Below are positions 35,600 through 45,312 of a DNA stretch of 64,000 nt, piece by piece (the first letter of the stretch is position 1; each line of letters begins with the position of its first letter). The DNA lies in assembly GCA_021772975.1 (NCBI GenBank), contig JAJFKY010000014.1:62001-126000 (forward strand). The letters run 5' to 3'. The stretch is from Gammaproteobacteria bacterium. Its GTDB lineage: Bacteria; Pseudomonadota; Gammaproteobacteria; Xanthomonadales; Wenzhouxiangellaceae. Under the pieces are notes generated by a model. It was given only the letters and a program-made list of their open reading frames with translations. It was not told the origin of the DNA and searched no databases. A program made the position numbers and the translations under genes.

Positions 35600-35762
35600 A
35601 TATTACCGGTAATGATCAGGCATTGAGCGTGGCGCCAATCTCCTGTGTTCAACGAGCGTATCGGAACGTGCTGATTTTTTCAGCTAATACCCGGCGTGAT
35701 AACACACCGGGTAATGGATTGCATGATGACAGCTGATTAACCAGGCTGTGGCCAGGTTTGTC

Positions 35763-36695
35763 TCAGATACAGCTGAAACCGTCAGGATTAACAACTTTTT
35801 CCAATGGTTCGATCTGGAAACTGCCGCTGACACCGGCGGAATCGATAAGATAATCCACCTGGGCCAGATCACACTGTAAAAACTCAACCGTCACCTGGCC
35901 AACCACCACACCGGTTTCGGAAGCAGTCGGTGCTGAATCAAATGCGCCACCACGGCGGGCACGCAAAGGACCGCTGGCGACATTACCATTGATGCTCATC
36001 AGCGAAGTCATCCAGCGTTGACCGGCAAATCCGATATCCATTGGTGGCGGATCACCAGGATCAGCTGACTGCAGGGTGAAAGTAAACCAGGCGCCAAACA
36101 ACATATTCAGACTGGGTCCGAAATCAAACAAAATCCCTTCACCGTCGGTAGCGGGGTTCAACCACGCACCTTCCGCCTGGCTAAAGTTAAAACCGGTGGA
36201 CCCGGCTGTGGTGATATAGCTGAAGTTATCAATCACACCGCCGGTAAACTCGATGGAAGCAATCGGCAGATCTTCAGTAAAATCGACGAAATGATCGGGA
36301 TCACCAAAGGTAGTCACCTGATCGCTGTCTCCGGTATCGACAATGGCGCCATTCGCGGCCCGTGCGGTCGCGGTGCCGGGGGCAAAACCATTGCCATGCA
36401 CGTAGAAAAAATTAACGCTGCTGACCGGCGGGTCGAAGGTTACCAGCGCCGAGCCCCCCTGAACCTCATAAGAAAACGCGCCGGAAGCATACAAGGGGGG
36501 TGAACCTTCGGTAGCCACAATGCCGCCCGACCAGGTTGAACCCATAAAGGTGAAGCTGGTGGTGCCAGGTGTGGTGATGCCTGACTCAGCGCCATTATTA
36601 TCAAAAAATATGGTGACGTTTTGCTGTGCGTATGTGCTGACGGACAGACACATCAGCACAGCCACCGCTATGGATATGCGCCAATAGTTTTGCAT
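35763..36695 (-). CDS. Secreted protein, paralog A of a three-copy family
   Basis: 310 residues with signal peptide (1-23). The mature part has an N-terminal beta-rich domain (TSFTFMGSTWSGG, then LYASGAFSYEV, then VDFTEDLPIASIEFTGGVIDNFSY) and a C-terminal domain with GEGILFDFGPSLNMLFGAWF, GQRWMT and the closing NPDGFSC. The same blocks occur in 60329-61273 and 61709-62647. One or two cysteines near the end could bond. No known enzyme motif. The family is probably an extracellular or surface beta-sandwich protein. Confidence 0.75.
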   Translation of the reverse strand: MQNYWRISIAVAVLMCLSVSTYAQQNVTIFFDNNGAESGITTPGTTSFTFMGSTWSGGIVATEGSPPLYASGAFSYEVQGGSALVTFDPPVSSVNFFYVHGNGFAPGTATARAANGAIVDTGDSDQVTTFGDPDHFVDFTEDLPIASIEFTGGVIDNFSYITTAGSTGFNFSQAEGAWLNPATDGEGILFDFGPSLNMLFGAWFTFTLQSADPGDPPPMDIGFAGQRWMTSLMSINGNVASGPLRARRGGAFDSAPTASETGVVVGQVTVEFLQCDLAQVDYLIDSAGVSGSFQIEPLEKVVNPDGFSCI

Positions 36696-36884
36696 TTTGT
36701 TCCTCGCTCATGGGAGTTTGAAATGGATTACCCGGTAGATTTTATACCAAGCCAGGCAAAATTTTGTATAGATTCATTCTGGTTTAGCATTTGCGGATCA
36801 AAACTCTGGAGGCATTATATTTACTCAGCAAAGTGCGTCATTATATTCAGCTATTTTGCAGCAAGCTCAAGGAATGCTCTGAAG

Positions 36885-38108
36885 CTAGAGTGGGTGTGCC
36901 ACAAACTTCCGCTTAAAACGATTTTCCAATAAATGGAATTTCCGCCCGAAATCGGCTTCGTTCTCAGCGGCGATCACTAAGGCAGAGAGAAAGTCGGTGC
37001 TGTATGCGGTCGGTGTTGCGAGTTCACCTGGCCGGGTGTAGACACGAACCAGTTTAATCCAGTCTTCATTGAAGTCGCGAGCATCCGGTGCTGATTCAAC
37101 CTGTTGCAGGGCATCGCCCAGACGGAAACCGATCAGCGCCGAGATACCTTGCTGTTGCTGAAGTTCGATAAGCTCATTAGCACCGGCTTCGAGCAGCAGG
37201 TTCGCCCGGGTAAAATGTATGCCGCACTGGGCTTCAACCATCCACACCAATGCACCGCCGGCCGGTCGGATACCCATTTCACAGAAAATGATCTCTTGTT
37301 CAGCTGTCACAAAACATTCCAGATGGGTGACGCCGTTTACCATACCAAGCTGTGCTATAACACTATCCGACAAGTCAATCAGACGCTGTTTAAGATCGCT
37401 GTCCCGCAGTGTATGAGTAATAAAGGGAGTGCCCAGTTTAAAGTCGACATTCGCCATTCCAGACTGATAGATCGCGGGTACGCTGGTTGTGACTGCAGTA
37501 TTCTCAACAATGGCATTGACGTGGTACATCACACCGTCAACGTATTCCTCCGCTTCGTATTTTTGCGGATCGTCGGTCTGCTCGAACCATTGTTGCAGCT
37601 GCGCGGGATTGTTTATAAAAGAAACCCCGATCGAACTCAGGCCGACACGTGGCTTAATGACAATTTTACCAAACCGATGCTGTAAAGCGGCCACTGTCTC
37701 CCGGTTATCACAGGTGACGAAATGGGGTAACCGGACGTGACTGGAAGTGAGCTGCTGTTTCATAATCACTTTGTCGCGAAATCGCAAAACATCGTCGGGC
37801 AGAGCGCCGGGAATGCCCAACTCCTGACGTAGTTCGGCGGCGAACTGTACCAGTATTTCCGCGGGAGTATTGATGCCAAAGAGACCATGTTTGGCGTGTG
37901 CCTCACGTGCACGCCGCGCGACATCCTGCATATCACCCCAGGTAACAACTTCGATAGTGACATTGCCGCGTACATTGTCGAAATGGCGAGCGTTTGCACG
38001 GTTTACAAATACCAGGACTGCAAATGGCAGATCCGATAGTACGCATTCGCCTGCTAGATCACGGAATGTGTATTCACCGCCTTTGCCGAGGAACAGCATT
38101 TTTTTCAT
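36885..38108 (-). CDS. ATP-grasp ligase 2 of the biosynthetic operon
   Basis: 407 residues. N-terminal Rossmann-like part starts MKKMLFLGKGG; the ATP-grasp core has RFRDKVIMKQQL, KIVIKPRVGLSSIGV, YEAEEYVDG, and the metal-binding HLECFVTAEQEIIFCEMGIRPAGG. This matches the carboxylate-amine ligase group (BacD, carnosine synthase, L-amino-acid ligase). It is a clear paralog of 50747-51976, sharing the same order of motifs, yet the two are at opposite ends of the operon. Likely forms an amide or peptide bond on the product. Last gene of the operon, 31 bases after the permease. Confidence 0.85.
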   Translation of the reverse strand: MKKMLFLGKGGEYTFRDLAGECVLSDLPFAVLVFVNRANARHFDNVRGNVTIEVVTWGDMQDVARRAREAHAKHGLFGINTPAEILVQFAAELRQELGIPGALPDDVLRFRDKVIMKQQLTSSHVRLPHFVTCDNRETVAALQHRFGKIVIKPRVGLSSIGVSFINNPAQLQQWFEQTDDPQKYEAEEYVDGVMYHVNAIVENTAVTTSVPAIYQSGMANVDFKLGTPFITHTLRDSDLKQRLIDLSDSVIAQLGMVNGVTHLECFVTAEQEIIFCEMGIRPAGGALVWMVEAQCGIHFTRANLLLEAGANELIELQQQQGISALIGFRLGDALQQVESAPDARDFNEDWIKLVRVYTRPGELATPTAYSTDFLSALVIAAENEADFGRKFHLLENRFKRKFVAHPL

Positions 38109-38138
38109 AACCGGTCCCTGTGGTTAATGTAAGCCGAT

Positions 38139-39332
38139 TCAAAAGTCCCTGAAAGCTACCGCAATGGGTACGCGCGCCGCCCTCAGCGCTGGCAATAGAC
38201 CGCCAATCAGACCGAGTAACAATGCAATCACAATACCGCTGAGCAATAATTCCGGCGTCACCATAAAGTCAAACACGACCTGGCTGAATGTTGCGTTGTT
38301 CAATGTGGATATGGTGTAACCATTGAGAATGAAATACATGCCCAGCCCGCCCAGTATCCCGCCTGCCAAGGCCAATATCAGTGATTCCAGCAAAATGGAA
38401 GTAACCACTGGGAACGAGCCAAAACCCAATGCTCGAAGTGTGGCTATATCGACTTTGCGTGCTGATACAGCACTATACATGGTGTTAAGTGCGCCGAAGA
38501 TGGCGCCGATAGCCATGATCAGGCCGATGGCAAAACCAAATCCCCGGATCGTTGCGGACAGTGCCTGACTCTGCTTGGTGAAATAATCGGTTTCCCGCAT
38601 CGCATTGACCTGTACCCGCCGATCAGTCTCCAAGGCCGCAATGAACTCATCAAATGCATCTTCATGCTCCAGTCTCAGCCTGATTGACTGGAACACATTG
38701 CCTCGCCGGAAGGCTGTCTGGGCAACGGTGGCATCCACCCAGGCTTCAGATTCATAAACGTTGCCACCGGTTGAGAAGATGCCGACCACGGTCCATTGCG
38801 AGCCACGGGCTGACAACACTGATCCCATGTCTAGCCCCTTGAATTGCTCAACGGCAGAGCGTCCCACAATCATTTCATTACGGCCAGACTGAAACATCCG
38901 GCCTTCAATGATGGCAAAATCCTCGCGCAGTTCAGGTGCGGCCAGCGTGACGCCTCGAACCGGCATATTGGCGTCAGTGTCAGTGGTCCGTTTAGGGACA
39001 TTGGAAACAACATAGACCTCTGGGCTGGCCAGCGGCGTGTTTTCCGCGTCCCGGGCGATGTCGGGCAGGCTAGTGATGATATCGACCACGTCTCGTGTTA
39101 TCCCGCTGGACATTTCATCGCTAGAGCCAGTACTCAGCAAGACCACCTGATCGGTTCTGCCTGCGCCTTCCAGGGTTTGTTGAAAACCCTCAGCCATCGC
39201 TAGCATTGCGGTGATGACGCCGACCACACCGGCGATCCCTACGACTATGACTGACGATGCGCCAAGGCGGTTGCGTAAGCTGCCCAGGTTGATGGCAGCG
39301 ATGGCGAGAGCTTGTTTGATTGCGGCCAACAT
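38139..39332 (-). CDS. MacB/FtsX-type ABC permease, second
   Basis: 397 residues from the ATG at 39332 (GGGAGAGAAATAAG in front); four membrane helices at about 20-45, 250-285, 305-330 and 360-385, with a MacB-type periplasmic domain between helices 1 and 2. Begins two bases after the stop of the first permease. Together they replace the single fused MacB protein. Confidence 0.88.
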   Translation of the reverse strand: MLAAIKQALAIAAINLGSLRNRLGASSVIVVGIAGVVGVITAMLAMAEGFQQTLEGAGRTDQVVLLSTGSSDEMSSGITRDVVDIITSLPDIARDAENTPLASPEVYVVSNVPKRTTDTDANMPVRGVTLAAPELREDFAIIEGRMFQSGRNEMIVGRSAVEQFKGLDMGSVLSARGSQWTVVGIFSTGGNVYESEAWVDATVAQTAFRRGNVFQSIRLRLEHEDAFDEFIAALETDRRVQVNAMRETDYFTKQSQALSATIRGFGFAIGLIMAIGAIFGALNTMYSAVSARKVDIATLRALGFGSFPVVTSILLESLILALAGGILGGLGMYFILNGYTISTLNNATFSQVVFDFMVTPELLLSGIVIALLLGLIGGLLPALRAARVPIAVAFRDF

Positions 39333-39333
39333 C

Positions 39334-40488
39334 TTATTTCTCTCCCAGTGCATCGACGATGTTCAAGCGCATGGCTTTGATAGCCGGAATCGCACCAACA
39401 AACACACCTAAAAACAATGCCAATAGCATCCCGTAAAGCACGGATGAATATGTCAGAAACATTCCTGGGAGCAGGCTCCTTAATGCATCAGCAGCTCCTG
39501 GTACGACCAGCATGGCTGTGAGCAGGCCTAACCCGCCGCCGATCAAGGTCATCAGTACCGACTCGCTGAGTATCAGGCCAAGTATACCGTGGTTGGTAAA
39601 TCCAATCGTTTTCAGTACGGCCAGTTCCGGTATGCGTTCACGCACGGTTTGGCTCATTGTGTTGCCTGTAACCAGCAGGATAGTGAAGAAAACGGCACCC
39701 AGGATACCGGTGACAATCAGACCGATATTGCCTACCTGCTTGGCAAAAGACAGAAGAAAATCTTGTTCCGTGGCCGTTTTGGTTTCGTTGTTGGAGTTCA
39801 GAAACATTTGATCAATGGCGGCAGCCACTTCAGCAGATTTGTTCGGGTCGCTGAGTCGAGTAATTATCCAGCCGACCAGGCCTTGCCCGAATACCCGGTT
39901 TTCGTCAAAATAATCATATCGAAATAACAACGCATCAGCGTAGTTGCTGTCCTTGGCAATGTCATAAATGCCAACCAGTTCAAACTCCCAGGTATTTCCA
40001 TTTTTACCAGGCCAGATGTCGGCCACGATGGGTATGCGGTCGCCTATCTTCCAGTTGAAACGTTCCGCCAATGAGCGGGATACAATCGTAGCCGTGCGGT
40101 TGTCAATAAAAGCCTGCTTTTGTGCTTCGCTGAGGGAAAGTTCCGGGTACATGGCCAGGTACTGCTCGGGCTCAACCGGGAACTTGGCAAAAAAGTTAGC
40201 GGGGTCCTGATACGTGCCACCAAACCAACTGGCGTGGGTAACGCTTGCTACGCTCTGCAGGCTGCGTATCCGCTGCACGTGACTGATCGGGAGGTTATCA
40301 ATAATTGAATAACGACCGTTGGTAATCAAGCGGCCCGCGCCACTGATACTGACGCCCGACTCGAATGCGTGATTCACTGCTTGCAGCAGACCAAACAACA
40401 TAAAGGCAATGAATAGTGATGCCAGGGTAAGTAGCGTGCGGGCTTTTTTGCGAAACAAACCTGCCCAGACCAAAGCAAAATACTTCAT
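39334..40488 (-). CDS. MacB/FtsX-type ABC permease, first
   Basis: 384 residues with the same layout: N-terminal helix (~14-34), large periplasmic domain, C-terminal helices (~260-285, 305-335, 345-370). Shares a four-base overlap with the ATPase gene. The two permeases differ enough to form a heterodimer. Confidence 0.88.
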   Translation of the reverse strand: MKYFALVWAGLFRKKARTLLTLASLFIAFMLFGLLQAVNHAFESGVSISGAGRLITNGRYSIIDNLPISHVQRIRSLQSVASVTHASWFGGTYQDPANFFAKFPVEPEQYLAMYPELSLSEAQKQAFIDNRTATIVSRSLAERFNWKIGDRIPIVADIWPGKNGNTWEFELVGIYDIAKDSNYADALLFRYDYFDENRVFGQGLVGWIITRLSDPNKSAEVAAAIDQMFLNSNNETKTATEQDFLLSFAKQVGNIGLIVTGILGAVFFTILLVTGNTMSQTVRERIPELAVLKTIGFTNHGILGLILSESVLMTLIGGGLGLLTAMLVVPGAADALRSLLPGMFLTYSSVLYGMLLALFLGVFVGAIPAIKAMRLNIVDALGEK

Positions 40489-41174
40489 GCCGCGGCCTCC
40501 GTGGACAACCGTCCCTTATCAAGGTAAAGGATATGCGTGGCATGCTCGGCGGCCTTGGGGTCATGCGTAACCATGATGATCGTTTTGCCATACTCCCGGT
40601 TCAGAGTTTCCAACAGCCCCATAATTTCATCGGCGGTGCTGCGGTCAAGGTCACCGGTGGGTTCGTCACAGATCAGCAGCATCGGGTCAGTAACCAGCGC
40701 CCGGGCTATCGCGACACGCTGTTGCTGCCCACCGGAGAGTTCCGCCGGCCGATGTCCGGCACGGTCGGTTAAGTCGACTATTTCAAGCACCGTGGCGGCA
40801 CGCTTGCGCCGCTCAGCAGCAGACATCTTGTGCAGTAATAACGGCAGTTCGACATTTTTTTGCGCACTGAGAACCGGCAGCAGATTGTAAAACTGAAACA
40901 CCACACCGATGTGATTGGCCCGCCAGCCAGCCAATTGGGTCTGATTCATCTTATCAATGCGCTTGCCGGCTACTTCGACCGCACCCGCGGTGGGCTTATC
41001 CATGCCACCCAGTAGATTCAGAAGAGTGCTCTTGCCAGAACCAGAAGGGCCCATAAGCGCCAGAAACTCACCTTGTTTGACTTCCAGGTTAAGATCGGAA
41101 AGCACGTCTACCTTGTGACGACCATTGCGGTAACTTTTTTTAACGTCGGTCAGTGTTGCGATAGGTTGATTCAT
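40485..41174 (-). CDS. ABC ATPase of the MacAB-like exporter
   Basis: 229 residues, LolD/MacB subfamily. Walker [13 protein letters not shown], signature [15 protein letters not shown], Walker [14 protein letters not shown]-loop VTHD. It powers the two FtsX-like permeases downstream; the adaptor gene is 29 bases upstream. Confidence 0.93.
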   Translation of the reverse strand: MNQPIATLTDVKKSYRNGRHKVDVLSDLNLEVKQGEFLALMGPSGSGKSTLLNLLGGMDKPTAGAVEVAGKRIDKMNQTQLAGWRANHIGVVFQFYNLLPVLSAQKNVELPLLLHKMSAAERRKRAATVLEIVDLTDRAGHRPAELSGGQQQRVAIARALVTDPMLLICDEPTGDLDRSTADEIMGLLETLNREYGKTIIMVTHDPKAAEHATHILYLDKGRLSTEAAA

Positions 41175-41203
41175 GCATTTCCTCCAGTCTTTATAGTTTG
41201 GGG

Positions 41204-42469
41204 TTACTCGCGTTGCGTGCTGATGGCTACGCCACTGCTTATTTGTTGGTCCAACTCGTTGGTCAGGTTGATAATGACTTGTTCCCTGGCGGCCAAACCG
41301 CTGGTGACCGCTATGCGCTGGCCAAAATCTTCACCGGTGGTAATTGCCCGCTGTCGGGCTTCGCCATTTTGATAAACATAAACGAAAGGCTGTTCGTTGC
41401 GTTGTAAAATCGCCGATTTAGGAATCAGCAACTGGTCGGTTGAAGCCTGCTGGGATGACTCTGGATCTGGTTGCTCGAGAAAAGAAACCTTGACGCCCAT
41501 ATCAGGTAAAATCCGGCTGTCTTTCGCCAATAGCCCGACGCGTACGCGCACAGTGGCGCGGTTGCGGTCCGCAGAGGGGATAATGGTGATGACCTCGGAC
41601 TCAATGCGCCAATCGGGGTAAGAGTTAAGCACTGAGGTTACTTGTTGTCCCGGATAGACACGATTGATGTACGACTCACTGACATCAACCTCTACTTCCA
41701 GCGAGTCCATATCCACGATGGTACATATACCGGTGCGGGTAAACCCGCCGCCAGCGGAGACCGGCGATATGATCTCCCCCGGTTGCGCCGCCTTGTTGAC
41801 TACGACCCCGGAAAAGGGTGCGCGTATCAGCGTGTCATCCAGGCGTTGCTGTTGAACCGCTATCGCTTGTTCGGCAACCACCACGGATTGTTTGAGGCTG
41901 CTTAAGCGAGCCTTTAGTACGTCAACGCTGGTCAGTGCCGCATCCAACTCCTGTTGACTGGCCAGTTGCCGTTCCTGCAGGTTGCGGCTGCGCTCCAGAT
42001 TAAGTTCTGCCTCATGCAGCGTTACACGAACTTCTTGCATTTGCATGCTAGCCATATCACGTTCCGCCGCAGTCAGATCTAATGCCGCACGAATCTGACT
42101 ATCGTCAAGACGAGCCAGCAACTGATCCTGCTCAACTGACATGCCTTCTTCAATCAATACCTCAATAACTTTACCCGTTATCTGCGACGAGACAGTCGCT
42201 TGGCGGCGGGCGGTAACATAGCCGGTGGCATCCAGAATGCTGCGATCAGCAGTCACGGTGTTAGCCGGTTTGACGGTAGCCAATTGCACCGGTAATTCTG
42301 TTTGAGAATGTTGCGATTGCCAGAGATAGACAATCACGGCCGCCACAAGCAGCACTGGTATTGACCATAGCCAGATACCACGCCTGCGAACTGGTTTCTC
42401 ATCGCGATCGATGTGAAGCTCGTCCAGAAGTTTCTTTTTATCTTGTGCAGTCAATGCCTGTTCACCCAT
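41204..42469 (-). CDS. Periplasmic adaptor of the exporter (HlyD/MacA-like)
   Basis: 421 residues: cytoplasmic tail (1-32), one membrane helix (33-50), then biotinyl-lipoyl, coiled-coil (about 125-215) and beta-barrel domains. VTARRQATVSSQITGKVIEVLIEEG and the returning IRAPFSGVVVNKAAQPGEIIS are the two lipoyl half-motifs. Bridges the inner-membrane ABC complex and an outer-membrane channel, presumably TolC from elsewhere. First gene of the efflux set. Confidence 0.9.
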   Translation of the reverse strand: MGEQALTAQDKKKLLDELHIDRDEKPVRRRGIWLWSIPVLLVAAVIVYLWQSQHSQTELPVQLATVKPANTVTADRSILDATGYVTARRQATVSSQITGKVIEVLIEEGMSVEQDQLLARLDDSQIRAALDLTAAERDMASMQMQEVRVTLHEAELNLERSRNLQERQLASQQELDAALTSVDVLKARLSSLKQSVVVAEQAIAVQQQRLDDTLIRAPFSGVVVNKAAQPGEIISPVSAGGGFTRTGICTIVDMDSLEVEVDVSESYINRVYPGQQVTSVLNSYPDWRIESEVITIIPSADRNRATVRVRVGLLAKDSRILPDMGVKVSFLEQPDPESSQQASTDQLLIPKSAILQRNEQPFVYVYQNGEARQRAITTGEDFGQRIAVTSGLAAREQVIINLTNELDQQISSGVAISTQRE

Positions 42470-42506
42470 TGCTTATCATCATTAGATACTGTTCGATGGC
42501 TTAATA

Positions 42507-43709
42507 CTAGACCAATATTTCCATTACATCAGGATGGCCCAGAAACTCCCTTGGACTGGAACTACGGCCGTAGGCGCCAGATTGAAATACCACAAACAGG
42601 TCACCGGGCTCTGCCTGTGGCAATTCAACCCGATCCGCCAGCAAATCCAGTGGCGTGCACAAGGGGCCCACAACGGTCACGGTTTCGTGCTGGGCAGATG
42701 GCTTGTTTATAGCAACAGGATAGTTTTTTCTGACCACTTGGCCAAAGTTGCCAGATGCAGCCAGATGATGATGCATACCTCCATCAGTTACCAGAAATAC
42801 ATGTCCACGCGAAACTTTCCGGTCCAGAATACGGCTAACATAAATGCCGGCCTCACCAACCAGGTAACGGCCTAATTCAACAATCAGCTCTGCATCCGGG
42901 AAATCCAGTTGCTGTTGCTCAGACAGCTGATTGAGGTTGTCGATAATGGTATTCACATCCAGCGGCTGTTCGCCTTTAAAGTATGGGATGCCAAAACCGC
43001 CACCAATATTGATGCTTTTGACCGGCTGGGAGCTGAAGTCCGCCAGTTCTCGTGCCAACGCATAGCATTTATTTTGCGAATCGGTGATCAATTCGGCCTT
43101 TAAATTCTGTGAACCGGTAAATAGATGGAAACCCTCGAACACAAGACCGGCATTATCGATTTCTTTAAGCAATGACGGGACCTGTTCTGAGTCGACCCCA
43201 AACTGTTTGGGGCCACCTCCCATCTTCATGCCGGATGCACGCAGGTCAAAAGCGGGATTAACCCGCACCGCAACGCGGCTTGGGTAACCAGTTGATTGAC
43301 AGATCCCGGACAGTAGGCGAATTTCACGAAATGACTCAACGTTAATCAATACACCGGCGGCGGTAGCTTGTCTTAATTCAGCTTCGGTTTTACCTGGCCC
43401 CGCAAAACTGATATTGGCCGCTGGCATGGATGTATTCATGGCCACCTGAAGCTCACCTGCCGAGGCCACGTCCAACCCGTCCACATGTTGGGCGATGTGA
43501 CAAACCAGTGCCGGCATCGGATTGGCTTTAATGGCATAGTGAATGTGGATGCGTTCATTTAAAGCGCTTCTCAGAGAATGCACCCGCGCGCTTATTTTGC
43601 TGCGGTCATATAGATAACAAGGTGTTTTGCCAGCTCTTGTTATGTGCCTGGAAAGCGGGATGTCCGCCAGAATAAACTCTCCATCCTCGCGCCTGGGCCA
43701 GTCTTTCAT
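42507..43709 (-). CDS. Fold-type-III PLP decarboxylase, exosortase-A-associated type
   Basis: 400 residues. PLP lysine K61 in HYAIKANP; barrel segments GLDVASAGEL, FAGPGKTEAEL, NIGGGFGIPY; C-terminal catalytic cysteine in GPLCTPLDLLAD and YGRSSSPREFLGHP. The sequence fits the lysA-related 'pyridoxal-dependent decarboxylase, exosortase A system-associated' group, which always goes with an AMP-forming ligase of the same system, as here. But no exosortase or PEP-CTERM substrate is present. In this operon it could supply an amine or decarboxylate a carrier-bound amino acid. Overlaps the ligase stop by four bases. Confidence 0.85.
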   Translation of the reverse strand: MKDWPRREDGEFILADIPLSRHITRAGKTPCYLYDRSKISARVHSLRSALNERIHIHYAIKANPMPALVCHIAQHVDGLDVASAGELQVAMNTSMPAANISFAGPGKTEAELRQATAAGVLINVESFREIRLLSGICQSTGYPSRVAVRVNPAFDLRASGMKMGGGPKQFGVDSEQVPSLLKEIDNAGLVFEGFHLFTGSQNLKAELITDSQNKCYALARELADFSSQPVKSINIGGGFGIPYFKGEQPLDVNTIIDNLNQLSEQQQLDFPDAELIVELGRYLVGEAGIYVSRILDRKVSRGHVFLVTDGGMHHHLAASGNFGQVVRKNYPVAINKPSAQHETVTVVGPLCTPLDLLADRVELPQAEPGDLFVVFQSGAYGRSSSPREFLGHPDVMEILV

Positions 43710-45295
43710 GGTGTGGTCTCTGCTGACATCATCAATTGAGAGGCCAGGGCAATGCGGTCTATTTTGCCGTTGGCATTACGTATTAATGACTGTTTCTGTA
43801 AAGCAAACTTATGGGGGACCATGTAACCCGGCAGTTTTTCCCGGCAGGTGTTCAGGAGTATGCTCTCAAATGCATCTTCTGAGTGTGAGGCAAACACGCA
43901 GGCAGTGATTGAATGCCCAAGGCGCTCATCAGGTAGGCCGAACACCGCGGCTTCGCGTACGCCGTCAACCGCGTAAAGCACTTCCTCAATTTCTACCGGG
44001 CTGATACGGTAGCCAGAGGATTTTATCATGTCATCCTTGCGCCCGATAAAGTACAGGAAACCATCCTGATCACGGCGTACCGTATCACCGGAAAAAACCG
44101 CATATTCGGGGAGCACTGCGCCGCCGTATGAATTTGTAATGGGTTTGAAACGAATGTTGGTTTTATCCGGATCGTTCCAGTAACCCAGGCTGACCAAAGG
44201 GCCCCGATGCACCAGCTCGCCCGGTTCGTTGGCATCGCATGGTGTCAGGTCCTCGCGCAGAACCAGTATCTCCGCATTGGGAATGGCTTTGCCAATCGAA
44301 CCGGGACGCCGATCCAGCTCAGCGGGGGATAAATACGTTGAACGAAATGCTTCAGTCAGGCCGTACATTAAAAAAGGCTTGGTGTCAGGTAGTTTTTGCC
44401 GTAACTGGGTTAACACCGCGGCCGGCATCTTGCCACCGGTGTTAGCGATGTAACGCAATTGCCGGCGTACTTCTTCAGGCCATTTGAGCCCCGCTAACTG
44501 TATCCACAATGGCGGGACACCCGTGATCCCGGTAATGCATTCTTGTTGTGCGACCTTGATAACCTCATGTGGCAGCAGATAATCCAGTAACACACAGCAA
44601 GCGCCCGCCAGGAAGGCCGTGCTCAGTTGTGAAAACCCGGCATCAAATGAGAGCGGTAAGACGGCGAGGATACGGTCTTCTTGGCTGTTTTCCAGGTAAC
44701 TGGCAACGCTGCTTGCGCCAGCCACCAGATTGCGATGGGACAACATGACCCCTTTGGGTTTACCGGTGCTGCCTGAGGTATAGAAAACAGCAGCCAGGTC
44801 AGTATCTATTGAACGGTGCATCACTGTTGGATTGGCGTCAACGAAACGCTGCCACTCAATGATTCGCTGTGGTGGTGACAGCAGGGTTGTTTCGGCCTGG
44901 CCGGCTATAACGATCAGCTTCAATGATGGACAGTCGGCCAGGGCATCTCCTAATGCAGCCAAGCGTTCATTGGTGGTCAGCAATGCCGTGATCTCACAGT
45001 CGTTCAGAATATGCGTAACCTGCTGTGGTTTCAGCACCGGGTTGATTGGCACAAATACACAGCCGCACAATGTCGTGCCGAACGCGCCGGCCACCCATTC
45101 AAATGATTTACTAAGAAACAGGCCAACCCGTTGCCCTGGTTTTATGCCCTGTGCCGCCAGCCCAAAAGCAAACGATTGTTGTAACGCCGCCAGCTCCTGA
45201 TAAGTCTGTTCTATACCCCGTAACTTCAGGGCAACGCGTGTTGGCATACGCTCCGCGCTGTGTTCAACCAAGTGGTGAAGCAGATAAGTACTCAT
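43706..45295 (-). CDS. AMP-forming acyl/aminoacyl ligase, exosortase-A-associated type
   Basis: 529 residues from the ATG at 45295; a TTG at 45316 could add seven. ANL superfamily: P-loop YTSGSTGKPKG (~165-175), YGLTEAF, GDTVRRDQDGFLYFIGRKDDMIKSSGYRISP hinge and C-terminal NGKIDR lysine. It activates a carboxylic acid as adenylate and passes it to a thiol, most likely the pantetheine arm of the carrier protein in the same operon. The nearest group in memory is the exosortase-A-associated ligase, whose substrate is unknown. Confidence 0.87.
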   Translation of the reverse strand: MSTYLLHHLVEHSAERMPTRVALKLRGIEQTYQELAALQQSFAFGLAAQGIKPGQRVGLFLSKSFEWVAGAFGTTLCGCVFVPINPVLKPQQVTHILNDCEITALLTTNERLAALGDALADCPSLKLIVIAGQAETTLLSPPQRIIEWQRFVDANPTVMHRSIDTDLAAVFYTSGSTGKPKGVMLSHRNLVAGASSVASYLENSQEDRILAVLPLSFDAGFSQLSTAFLAGACCVLLDYLLPHEVIKVAQQECITGITGVPPLWIQLAGLKWPEEVRRQLRYIANTGGKMPAAVLTQLRQKLPDTKPFLMYGLTEAFRSTYLSPAELDRRPGSIGKAIPNAEILVLREDLTPCDANEPGELVHRGPLVSLGYWNDPDKTNIRFKPITNSYGGAVLPEYAVFSGDTVRRDQDGFLYFIGRKDDMIKSSGYRISPVEIEEVLYAVDGVREAAVFGLPDERLGHSITACVFASHSEDAFESILLNTCREKLPGYMVPHKFALQKQSLIRNANGKIDRIALASQLMMSAETTP

Positions 45296-45312
45296 TATAT
45301 TTTCACCGATCC

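Noticed and set aside
42507-45295. An exosortase/PEP-CTERM locus
   Set aside because: Only the ligase and decarboxylase resemble it. No exosortase, EPS glycosyltransferase or PEP-CTERM tail is seen; the three secreted paralogs end in a Cys motif without membrane helix and arginine cluster.
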